Source: Cryptomeria japonica
Taxonomy: Eukaryota > Streptophyta > Pinopsida > Cupressales > Cupressaceae
Direction of reading: 5' to 3'
Length of the DNA stretch: 64,000 nucleotides
Assembly (NCBI RefSeq): GCF_030272615.1
Contig: NC_081412.1
Location: forward strand, 102,600,796 to 102,664,795
Under the pieces are notes generated by a model, which saw nothing but the letters and a program-made list of their open reading frames with translations, searched no databases and had not been told where the DNA came from. Shown piece by piece: positions 56,101-64,000 of this stretch. The position numbers were made by a program, and so were the translations under genes. Position 1 is the first letter of the stretch. Every line of letters begins with the position of its first letter.

Positions 56101-57805
56101 AAAATGGAGGCATTACCTACTCCCAAAGGAATTTGCGGTGTTCACAGACAACCAGGCATTGAGTTACATTAACACTCAAGAGAAGCTTAGCAATATACAT
56201 TTGAAATGGATGGAATACCTCCAAACCTTCACCTTCACCATCAAGCATAAGAAGGGGCAACTCAACAAGGTGGTAGATGCTTTAAGCAGGAAGTTGTTGA
56301 TAGTTCAAGAGTTACAGTTGTAGAGCATAGGAATAGAAGGTTTCAAGGACCTCTATGAAGGAGATGAAGACTTCTCATCATCTTACAAGGTTTGCAAGGA
56401 GTTTGAGAACCATTTCCATGGTGAGTATGCAGATTACACTCTCCAAAATGGTCTCTTGTTAAAAGGTAATCAGTTGTGTGTGCCTAGAGGATCCATGAGG
56501 GAAAAACTCATCCAAGAGAAACACAATGGTAGTTTAAGTGGACACTTTGGAGTCAACAAAACCTTGGATTTAGTACAGAGGTACTACTATTGGCCCAAGT
56601 TGCCAAGAGATGTGAAAACGTATGTAGAACAATGTGGTGTGTGCCAAAGAGCAAAAGGAGGATCAAGCAATGCTAGCCTCTATCAACCATTGTTGGTCCC
56701 AAATAGGCCTTGGGAATGTATAAGTATGGACTTTGTAGTAGGACTTCCCAGGACAAAGATAGGTATGGATAGCATCTATGTGGTAGTAGATAGATTTTCC
56801 AAGATGAGCCATTTCATTCCATGTAGAACTACACATGATGCTAGCTATGTTGCACATCTCTTCTTTAAGGAGATTGTGAGGATTCATGGACTCCCTTTAA
56901 GCATTGTTTCAGACAGGGATAGAAAGTTCATGGGCCATTTTTGGCAAACATTATGGAGGAGACTTGGAACTAACTTATCATTTAGCTCAGCTTACCATCC
57001 ACAAACTGATGGTCAAACTGAAGTCATCAATAGGGTGTTAGGAAATTTGTTGAAGTGTCTAACCAAGGAGTATGGACAAACATGGGATCTAATCATTCCT
57101 CAAGTAGAGTATTCATATAATGATAGTGTAAATAGGACCACTGGAAGAAGTCCTTTTGAGGTTGTCTATGGTAGACATCCAAGAGGAGTGTGTGAACCCA
57201 GGGAACTTGGTTCCATGGAGATGAAGAGTGGGCAAGCAGAGGACTTCACTCAAACCATCAAGGAAGTCCAAGAGTAGGTTAAGAAAGCCATCCTTGAATC
57301 CACTCAAAAACTAAAGGCCAAAATGGATGAGAAAAGGAGAGAGGTTCAGTTCAAGGTGGGTGACTATGTGATGGTCCATTTGAGCAAAGCTAGAATGCAA
57401 AGTGGCAAGCCTACTAAACTACAAATGAAGAGGGTAGGACCTTCTATAATTCTAGCAAAATATGGTGAGAACGCTTATAAGGTTGAAATTCCTTTAGACT
57501 TATCCATTTCACTAGTCTTGAATGTTGCTAATCTAATCATGTACAAGGGTGAGATAGCAGGGTAGACTGAGAACCAAGCCAAGGTACTATAAGACTTGGA
57601 TGTGAATGCCTTACCTCAAGTGAAGCAGCCCATAGTAGAGGAGATGTTGGAGTCAAGGGTGAAGAATTATACTAGACACCAGGTCTACATGGAGCACTTG
57701 GTGAAATGGGCAGGTCAACCTGTGTCTAAAGATACTTGGATTGAGAAGAGCAAGTTCAAGAAGCTTGGCATTGATCCAGCTCTTCTCACTCCCCTAATTC
57801 ATTAG
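53168..57805 (+). pseudogene. Element H gag-pol polyprotein with chromodomain (in-frame stops)
   Basis: One frame of 1,545 codons. Gag: N-terminal coiled coil (EVEEQKEKNRLLEEAM), capsid (LTWWKYLQEERVSMGK) and zinc knuckle CYNCGQLGHSAYRC at 54197-54238. Protease VIVDSRSTDNI at 54461 (Gly of DSG now Arg). Reverse transcriptase [22 protein letters not shown] and YLDD at 55508-55519. RNase H LECDASGIAIGGVLSQ and FTDNQALSY. Integrase zinc site (HNGSLSGHFG, CGVCQRAKGG) and core (SMDFVVGLP, SDRDRKF, GQTEVINR). Chromodomain HLVKWAGQPVSKDTW near 57690, which in chromoviruses directs integration toward particular chromatin. Stops at 53588, 53747, 54020, 54839, 55343, 55865, 56321, 57275, 57563 and 57590 include clear Gln codons turned TAG. 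No frameshift. Confidence 0.93.
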
Positions 57806-57824
57806 TTTGTTGCAGAGAGGGAGT

Positions 57825-57835
57825 ATGGTGCAAGA
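57825..57835 (+). other. Element H polypurine tract
   Basis: AGAGAGGGAGTA just before the 3' LTR start TGGTGCAAGAG; plus-strand primer site. Confidence 0.65.
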
Positions 57836-59475
57836 GAACCCTTCAAAGGGCTCCCACCATTTTCTTTTGATTGTGTTAATTCTTCTTTAAGAAGCCATTG
57901 TACATACATTAAGAGCCATGTGCTCATTGGTCCTAGTTAGGGTCCTAGTTGAGGTCCTAGGGTCATGAGTCAAAGTTGAGTTTTTTTTGGAAATAGAAGG
58001 TATGTGTGCCTTTGAGGTGTTTAGGGGTCCTTATTAGCATGGTGGTGTCCATAGGTTAGCCCAATGTGGGCCTAGGGGTCAAGAAAAGCAACATTGAGAA
58101 AGTTGCTCAAAAGTTGACAACTTTTCAAAGTTGCATGACAACTTTTCAAAGTTGCATGACAACTTTTCAAAGTTGCATGACAACTTTTCAAAGTTGTCAA
58201 GCAACTTTTCCACCTAGTGGTCAAAATCTTTAGTTTAAGTGTGGAAAAACCTAATATGGGCACATAGACCGAAGAGAGGGTAGTATAAGTAGTTACAAAC
58301 CCTAAGATAATGGGTTGGATGTCAGATGTTGTACGGCCCAAGCAAGGTGACTTAACTGTGATTGCAATTTTGTTGCCAGTCGGCACAAATGGAGTAAAAG
58401 AAGATTGTTAATGGGTTGATTTTTGAGAAAAAATATGTTGTGTGTCTTGTATGGTGTAATTACTTCCTTTTTGAGAATTTAGGTTAGGTTTTGATTTGTA
58501 AGTGAGGTGTGTTTGTAAATATTTTGTAAATTGCCTTCTCACTATCCAGTTTTGGACTGTTTTGAGAAAATGGGTTCATAACTCCATTCCCCATTATGGA
58601 ATCACCATGAAACCATGGGGAATGAGATTCTAGACCCTATAATATACTAAAAAGAAAGAAGGGCCCTAGAAGATGTAGGGAGGCCATCTAAAGACCCACT
58701 CTTAGGCAAGACTAAACAATGCCTGGCTAGGAAGGGTTAAGTTGCAGAGGTCTTGGAGAGCAAGGAAGGTCAGAGAAGGAGGCACCCTTTGGAGAAGTTG
58801 TAGAGGGATGAGTGGAGCACCATTGGTGTGAAGGTGGAGCTTCCACCAATCTAGAAAAGGAGGCAAGAGCACCAAACCTACACTGTGACCCTGGCAGGCC
58901 TAAAAACCCTCTTTAAAAACCCTTAAAAATTTTAAAATCCACCAAGGGCAATGTACGAACACTTGGAGGCATAAAACTAGGAAAATCCTTGACCCCTTGC
59001 CAAATGAATAGTAGGTCTTTTAGTAAGTTTCACAAAAAAGTGCATCATCTGCAAGAGGGAGCCCTAAAGGATCGGGTAGGAGGCCTAATTGGTCACAATC
59101 CTTGTAGCCCTATTTTGTAGGCAAAAGACAAAATTGTAAAATCTGTAAGGGGTAGGAAGGTTGAAACCTCTTGGGGGCACATGAATGGGTGGAAAAACCT
59201 TTTATTGGTCCTAACCCATCCTTGCTAAGACCTAGGAAGGTGTGGAACAAGCCAAACCCTTATTAGCCTAAGTAAGGGTTCCTTGAAACTCATGAGTAGG
59301 TGAGACCTTAGGAGTAGTTTATCAAATTGTTGGTGGGTGGATTGGGAAAGGTCAGGGGATTCCACAAGTAGAGGAAGTCCTAGAGACCCTAAGGTGTGGT
59401 TAGAGCACCTAGTGATCCAAGGAAAGGATCCAAGAGCATAGACTAGGCTAGTCTATCCCAAACCCCATCCCATCA
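57836..59475 (+). repeat. Element H 3' LTR
   Basis: 1,640 bp, TGGTGCAAGAGAACCC to CCCATCCCATCA. It is collinear with the 5' LTR, but carries four tandem copies of the 21-bp unit at 58117-58200 instead of one, which accounts for most of the length difference. Confidence 0.88.
58117..58200. repeat. 21-bp tandem repeat in the H 3' LTR
   Basis: Four head-to-tail copies of ACAACTTTTCAAAGTTGCATG, the last ending GTCAA. Each unit contains the inverted repeat CAACTTT...AAAGTTG and could fold as a hairpin. The 5' LTR has one copy. Confidence 0.85.
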
Positions 59476-59480
59476 ACAAG

Positions 59481-60333
59481 TCACATTATTCTTCTAAATA
59501 GCTTTTCCATATCCTATGCTAGTTTGTATTCTACATTGATTAGATAAGTGCCCAAATCTTCCACAAACATAACATTTCACACTCATTCTGTAGTTTTCTG
59601 AATTATGACCAGTTTTGTTGCATTTGGAACATTGACCAGTGGGTGCATTGATGTTCTGATTATTTCTGAATCTACACTGATTTTCTCTATGACCATACTT
59701 GTTATAGTTAAAGCATTTCCCATTAAATTTGTAAGAATTAGGTTGTCTTACCGGTTTACTATGATCATGATTATTTGCATTACTGAAACTTTCTCCAATT
59801 TCAAATCCAAGTCCATTTGTATCTCCATTAGGTTTCTGACTTTTTAGCATGTTATCAAATTCCTCTGAACTTTTCTTGAATTTCTCTTTGTGTTGATTTG
59901 CAGTAGCCAACTCATTTTCTAGAATTCCCTTTTGTCTCATGAGTTTAGCTTTATCATGTTGCATGTGAATCAAATCTATCTTCAATATATCATTTTCGTG
60001 ACTGAGTCTCCTAGTCAAGCCATCTTCATTCTTCTTTCTCTCTTCAATGTCTTTACAAAACCTCATAGTCATATCTTGCATTTCATTTTCCATATTACTA
60101 TTTTCTTGTCTCAACTTATTCACAAGTTCATTAAGAGTTTCCTTTTCATCATTGTCATTCTGCATCTTCTCATGATGTTCTTTTCTTTTATTTCTAGCTA
60201 CAGTAATATTCTCCTGAAGTCCTTGGATGAATTCTTGTGCAGTCCTTAGATCATCTTCAAGTTTAATATTCTTCAACTTTTCTGCATCATAGTCTACAAG
60301 AGCTCCTTCCAACTATTTTCTTAAGTTCTCCAT
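59481..60333 (-). pseudogene. Element G Gag-like coiled-coil/zinc-knuckle protein
   Basis: Starts about 60 bp inside the primer site (ATG at 60333, with a stop a few codons later; the open frame runs from 60312). Residues 1-180 are a long heptad-rich coiled coil (KLRQENSNMENEMQDMTM, GILENELATANQHKEKFK). Then come three knuckles: CFNYNKYGHRENQC (second Cys is Tyr), CSKCNKTGHNSENY (fourth Cys is Tyr) and CYVCGRFGHLSNQC (intact), followed by a stop at about 59494 and the fourth knuckle beyond H. The knuckles and 5' position mark it as the nucleocapsid-type protein of G; I see no UBN2-like capsid domain. Confidence 0.75.
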
Positions 60334-60390
60334 ATGTACTGGTGTCAGAATCTTCCTCAAGTTGTTAGGCTTTTGAAAATAGAGGACCAG

Positions 60391-60402
60391 GCTCTGATAC
60401 CA
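60391..60402 (-). other. Element G primer binding site
   Basis: GCTCTGATACCA on the plus strand, the complement of TGGTATCAGAGC; intact initiator tRNA-Met type, two bases from the 5' LTR. Confidence 0.88.
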
Positions 60403-60404
60403 AT

Positions 60405-61206
60405 TGTTAGGATTAATGATAGTTCCAAAGATATTGAGAGTGGGGGGTGAATCAGTATCTAACTAGTTAGCAGAATATTTAACCTTATTAAGAACTTTGC
60501 ATTCTAAAACAGTGTATCGGTAAATAAGAATTAATGCAGTAAACAGGAACAATAAAGACATAATAGAAAACACACCATAACACAAGATCTTTAACGAGGA
60601 AACCCGATGTGGGAAAAACCTTGGTGGGATTTGTGACCCACAATATTCACTCACTGGCCAATGAATAAATATTACTTACAATGAGGGGCCTGCACATGCA
60701 AGAAGGCCAAATGCCTAGAGCTCATTTCTCAAATAAGAGTCACACTGACTACAAAAGTGGATTATGAAATCCAATACAATGTACTACTTCAAATCAGAAT
60801 CAACTATGCCAGGTTCAGTACCGGTTTAAGCTCGTTCTATAACCAAAAACCTTTGATGTCACTTATATCACCTTATACATATTTTTCACTTCTCTACTCT
60901 TACACCAAATGACCTATAAGATCACATACATATATATGAGTCTTTTACAATATGCCTTGTCTTCTTCACAATATATAATTACAATTAAATACAATAAACA
61001 AGAGTTTATTCCCTGTCGGCTGGGGTGTCAGTATGTATTGTTGCCACTGTCGGTGAATTGTCTGCCGGTGAATGTAGATGTCTATGCTGGTGTCGTTTCC
61101 TATCGATGGCTTTACTAGATGAATGCTAGAAGGTTTCCAGATGGTTTCTAGAAGGTTGCCATCAATGACAACACCATTATTCTCATAAGAGTGTAGAATG
61201 CCAACA
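60405..61206 (-). repeat. Element G right (5') LTR
   Basis: 802 bp, TGTTAGGATTAATG to GAATGCCAACA, followed by the target repeat GAGGC. Confidence 0.88.
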
Positions 61207-61757
61207 GAGGCAATGTAGAATAGATTATTTTATTGTATGAAAATTGATTACAACCAACCAGTAACATCCGGGTTACAACATATCGGCTCACAGGCTTGGT
61301 AGAACATACAAAACCAGATTCCATTATACCATGCACCCACCATTTGCATTTGGTTGAAAGTTTTATGTTTCACATACCACACACCAAGGGAGAAATAGGT
61401 CATAATCGGGACCTTGAATCTTGAAATCTATCTTCTATGCACAATCTAGCTACTTGATTCTCTAATCAAGTCCATTCTAATGTGCAATTATAATTATATA
61501 TATATATCGATCCAAAGGATCTAGCTGGCCCAAAAGGGATCAAAACCCAAAGAACAAGACCTAATGTGTAAAATAACAAGGTTAGCCTCCACCAAGAGAT
61601 TCCTCTATTTCATCCGATGCAATCTGGAAGAAAGAAAGATGATCAAGTCTTCAAGTAGAATCCAACTCCACAGGATCTAGTGAGCCAAAACTGGGACACA
61701 CAGAAAGGAAAATATTTTTGGTTGACGCAAGATTGCTATGAATTGGGGATTCTCCTG
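61207..61757 (-). repeat. F 3' untranslated repeat, copy 2 (right part)
   Basis: Resumes after G with GAGGCAATGTAGAATAG and parallels copy 1 through GGTTGACGCAAGATT-like sequence to GGGGATTCTCCTGCAT. The left part of the same copy is 46587-46662. Carries an internal deletion and a shorter (TA)n tract than copy 1. The end of the pol frame overlaps its right edge. Confidence 0.65.
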
Positions 61758-62281
61758 CATGAGACATCCGAGGTTATTGAAAAAGTGAGCCTATCACTTT
61801 GTGGGGTCAGAGGGAAACCAAGATGGTCTACCTCTTCCTGATAAATCTAAGATGTGTCTTCAACTAGTTTGTCCTTCCACTTCACAAGATATTCCTTATA
61901 GTGACTGCTTCAGGTACTACGCCCAATCCTACTATCCAAAATCTCTTCAATCTGATCTGGTTCCTTCCGGGACAATTGTTTCTCCAAGTCTGCAAAACTA
62001 TCCTCACTGAATTCAATTTCATGATACTCATGAAAATCTACAATGTTAAACACAGGTGAAATACTCAGACTATCTGGTAACTCTACTTCATATGCATTTC
62101 CAGAACTGAACTTCCTCAAAATCCTGCAAGGTCCAAACTTCTTCATCTGCAACTTGTTATATGTTCTAGTCAAGAATCTCTCTTTTCTTAGATATACCAT
62201 AACTTCATCACCAACTTCAAATTCCTTATGTCTCCTCTTCTCATCTTCCTTCTCCTTATATTTGTTGTTCATGTCTTCCAA
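61735..62281 (-). pseudogene. Element F integrase C-terminus and chromodomain
   Basis: Minus-strand frame from 62281: KEFEVGDEVMVYLRKERF, KLQMKKFGPCRILRKF (integrase C-terminal domain), then DQIEEILDSRIGRST, a stop at 61910-61912 (Arg to stop by CGA to TGA), and in the same frame HYKEYLVKWKDKLVEDTS, a second stop where Trp is expected, and EEVDHLGFPLTPQ. This is a chromodomain in the usual chromovirus position. The frame seems to close near 61735. It differs in frame from the integrase core at 62565-63095, so an indel lies between. Confidence 0.8.
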
Positions 62282-63095
62282 ATGTGCTTAACCTAATATG
62301 CAATATTGTCATGTGATCTGCAAAGTCTTCTTCTTCTGAACTTCTTCGGTCTTTACTCCTAATGTCTCTCAATTATGATATACCTATAGGATGCACTCCG
62401 GTAACAATATCAAAAGGTGTTCTTCTGGTACTTCTATTCACTAAATTGTTGTAGGAAAACTCTTCTTGTGCAAGGATTAAATCCCAACTTCCGGTTTTAT
62501 CTCCCACTAAACATCTCAACAAGTTTCCCAAACTCTAGTTAACAACTTATGTCTATCCATCATTCTATGGATGCAAAGTAGAATTGAACTTCAAATATGT
62601 CTTCATCTTCTTCCAAAGTGTTCTCCAAAAATAGCCAATAAACTTAGTATCTCTATCTAAAACTATGCTCTTCGGTAATCCATGCAATCTTACCACTTCC
62701 TTGAAAAATAGGTTTGTTACATGTAATACATTTGATGTCTTTTTACATGGTATGAAATGAGCCATCTTTGAGAATATATCCACTACCACAAATATAGAAT
62801 CATTCCCTCTTGGTGTCTTAGGAAATCCAAGTACAAAATCCATACTTATATCTTCCCAAGGTCTTACTGGTACTATCAAAGGTTTATACAATCCCACATT
62901 CTGACTACTACCATTTGCAACTTGATAAACTCTACAACTCTGCACATATTTCTTAGCATCCTTATGAATATAGGGCCAAAATTGTTGCTCACTCACTAAT
63001 GCTATTTTTTTGTCAATGCTAAAATGTCCAGCTAGTCCTCCACTATGTTTCTCCTTTATTAGATTCTCCCTCATAGAACTCTTAGGTATGCACAA
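62282..63095 (-). pseudogene. Element F integrase core
   Basis: Minus strand: EKHSGGLAGHFSIDKKIALV and SCRVYQVANG (zinc site; the first Cys of the CxxC pair remains, the second is now Tyr), SMDFVLGFPKTPRGNDSIFV (first Asp), LDRDTKFIGYFWRTLW (second Asp), then HP with stops where the GQTE-like segment with the catalytic Glu should be, and FSYNNLVNRSTRRTPFDIV. The domain joins DNA ends of the element to target DNA. Several stops between 62440 and 62565 and at least one frameshift toward 62281 make it inactive. Confidence 0.8.
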
Positions 63096-63669
63096 CTAAA
63101 CTCCTCTGAATAACATCCCATCTTGAATGAATTAATACAACCACTTGCTTCTATCCACCATAACCGGTTCTCTATTTGCTTTCCAAGGTTCTCCAAAATC
63201 TGGGTCATCATCATACAAGGTCTTCAAATCTTCAAATCTTAATGCTATCACTCTCATCTCCGGAACCAAATTCCTTCTCTGAATCAATGCATTAGCAACT
63301 TTGTTAGATTTCCCACTTCTATGCTTCAACACAAAAGTGTTAACTTTACAGTAATTTTACTCATCTCATATGTCTCTGATTTAACCTACTCTGACTATTC
63401 AAATACTGCAAAGCTTGATGATCTATATACAACACAAACTCCTTAGGCAACAAGTAATGTCTCCACTTTTTCAACGATTGAAGTATGGCATAAAACTCCT
63501 GATCATACATTGAATATCTCCTCTGGGTGTCATTCCATTTCTCACTGAAATAGGCTACTACTCTCCCTTCTTGACTCAAGACTACTCCTATTGTTGTTCC
63601 ACTTGCATCACAATCCACTTGAAATACTTTATTAAAATCTGGTAAAGCTAACATAGGTTGCTCAGTCAC
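63096..63669 (-). pseudogene. Element F RNase H and linker
   Basis: Minus-strand frame 63669-63361: [55 protein letters not shown] and [11 protein letters not shown], the gypsy RNase H motifs. A stop and a frameshift at about 63355 are followed by KHRSGKSNKVANALIQR in another frame (63332-63132), which is the end of the domain (canonical NxVADALSR), and a linker toward the integrase zinc site. Confidence 0.8.
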
Positions 63670-64000
63670 TTTCTACTTAAACAGTTCAAAATGTTTGTTT
63701 GCTCTAGTAGTCCACTTGAATTCCTTCCGATCTCCTCTCATGGTCTCACTCATAGGGTTACAAACTGAACTAAAATTTCTGATAAACTTCGGGTAAAAAC
63801 TAGCCAATCCATGAAATGATCTTACCTCTCCAATGCTTTCTAGTGTAGGCCATTCAACAATTACTTTCACTTTGTTAAGGTCCATCTTCAAACCATCCTC
63901 TGATATCATAAATCCCAAATAGACTAACTCATCCTTCATGAAAGTACACTTCTTGATATTAATCAGCAACTTCTCTTCTCTCAACCTTTGCAAAACTTGT
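63670..64000 (-). pseudogene. Element F reverse transcriptase, C-terminal part (partial)
   Basis: Minus-strand frame entering at the window edge: [55 protein letters not shown] and FYPKFIRNFSSVCNPM, the thumb and connection region that follows the YxDD box in gypsy reverse transcriptases. The catalytic part lies right of the window. A stop at 63670-63672 separates it from RNase H in the same frame. Confidence 0.85.

Larger units (their letters stand above)
51539..59475 (+). mobile_element. Element H: full-length Ty3/gypsy chromovirus
   Basis: A 7.9-kb gypsy element on the plus strand splitting the gag-like gene of G. LTRs 51539-53127 and 57836-59475; target repeats ACAAG (51534-51538 and 59476-59480). 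The interior has one gag-pol frame with a C-terminal chromodomain, ending about 30 bp before the purine tract. It is inactive through point stops only. It does not share the LTR or purine-tract motifs common to the other elements in the window. Confidence 0.93.
46663..61206 (-). mobile_element. Element G: non-autonomous LTR element with a large unknown protein
   Basis: Two 802-bp LTRs (46663-47464 and 60405-61206), a tRNA-Met primer site at 60391-60402, a polypurine tract at 47465-47477, and target repeats GAGGC (46658-46662 and 61207-61211). Inserted in copy 2 of the F untranslated repeat; the related site in copy 1 (GATGGAGGAAATGC, near 45832) is uninterrupted. Without H the element is about 6.6 kb. 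It encodes a Gag-like protein and a protein of about 1,100 residues in the usual place of pol. No protease, integrase, reverse transcriptase or RNase H is present. The primer site suggests copia kinship. Confidence 0.85.
44524..64000 (-). mobile_element. Element F: Ty3/gypsy chromovirus, runs off the window
   Basis: A minus-strand element with its 3' LTR at 44524-45690, a polypurine tract at 45691-45703, a tandemly duplicated 3' untranslated region (interrupted by G) and a gypsy pol from about 61735 to beyond 64000. The 5' LTR is outside the window. The left edge cuts the RPA70 pseudogene; the expected target repeat AAAAG (44519-44523) cannot be checked. Assigning LTR and pol to one element rests on continuity between 61207 and 61790 with no boundary signal. 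The LTR resembles those of the copia elements here, which is unusual (see findings). Confidence 0.7.

Overview
This is plant nuclear DNA from a large, repeat-choked genome. A gymnosperm such as a conifer is a reasonable guess from the dense nesting of old LTR retrotransposons, but the sequence does not prove it. I see no intact host gene. About nine-tenths of the window is LTR retrotransposon, and every coding region I recognise is broken. Most breaks are in-frame stops explicable as C-to-T or G-to-A changes, the decay expected of methylated, silenced DNA.

Layout. 1-750 is the edge of an LTR on the minus strand. 751-5408 is AT-rich, with a possible SINE near 1435 and a 5'-truncated LINE (2964-4706) flanked by a 13-bp target duplication. 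From 5409 runs a pseudogene of the large subunit of replication protein A (RPA70). It is cut at 5733 by a 38.6-kb nest, resumes in frame at 44300, and is cut again at 44524 by element F, which runs off the right end.

First nest (5734-44295). Element C is a Ty1/copia element on the minus strand that has lost integrase and reverse transcriptase. Its left LTR holds element D (6277-36448, minus), a large element without recognisable pol, arranged LTR / internal / 85-bp LTR remnant / internal / LTR. Inside the two D internal copies sit two copia elements on the plus strand, A (11427-18983) and B (27039-34612). The gag of C holds a solo LTR (38683-40117). The right LTR of C holds element E (41406-43907), a 2.5-kb non-autonomous element.

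Second nest (44524 to end). Element F is a chromodomain-bearing Ty3/gypsy element on the minus strand. Its 3' untranslated region is tandemly duplicated and holds element G (46663-61206, minus). G encodes a Gag-like coiled-coil/zinc-knuckle protein and a long unrecognised protein of about 1,100 residues, with no pol. The gag-like gene of G is split by element H (51539-59475, plus), a complete gypsy chromovirus whose 1,545-codon gag-pol keeps one frame.

Every complete insertion inside the nests is bounded by a 5-bp direct repeat: GATGA for A, AAAAA for B, CATAT for D, TTTCA/ATTCA for C, AGACC/AAACC for E, CTCAA for the solo LTR, GAGGC for G and ACAAG for H. These order the events: RPA70 was hit by C and F; D entered C; A and B entered D after D had doubled; G entered F; H entered G. 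The least familiar content is the pol-less G element with its unknown protein and the head-to-tail D structure.
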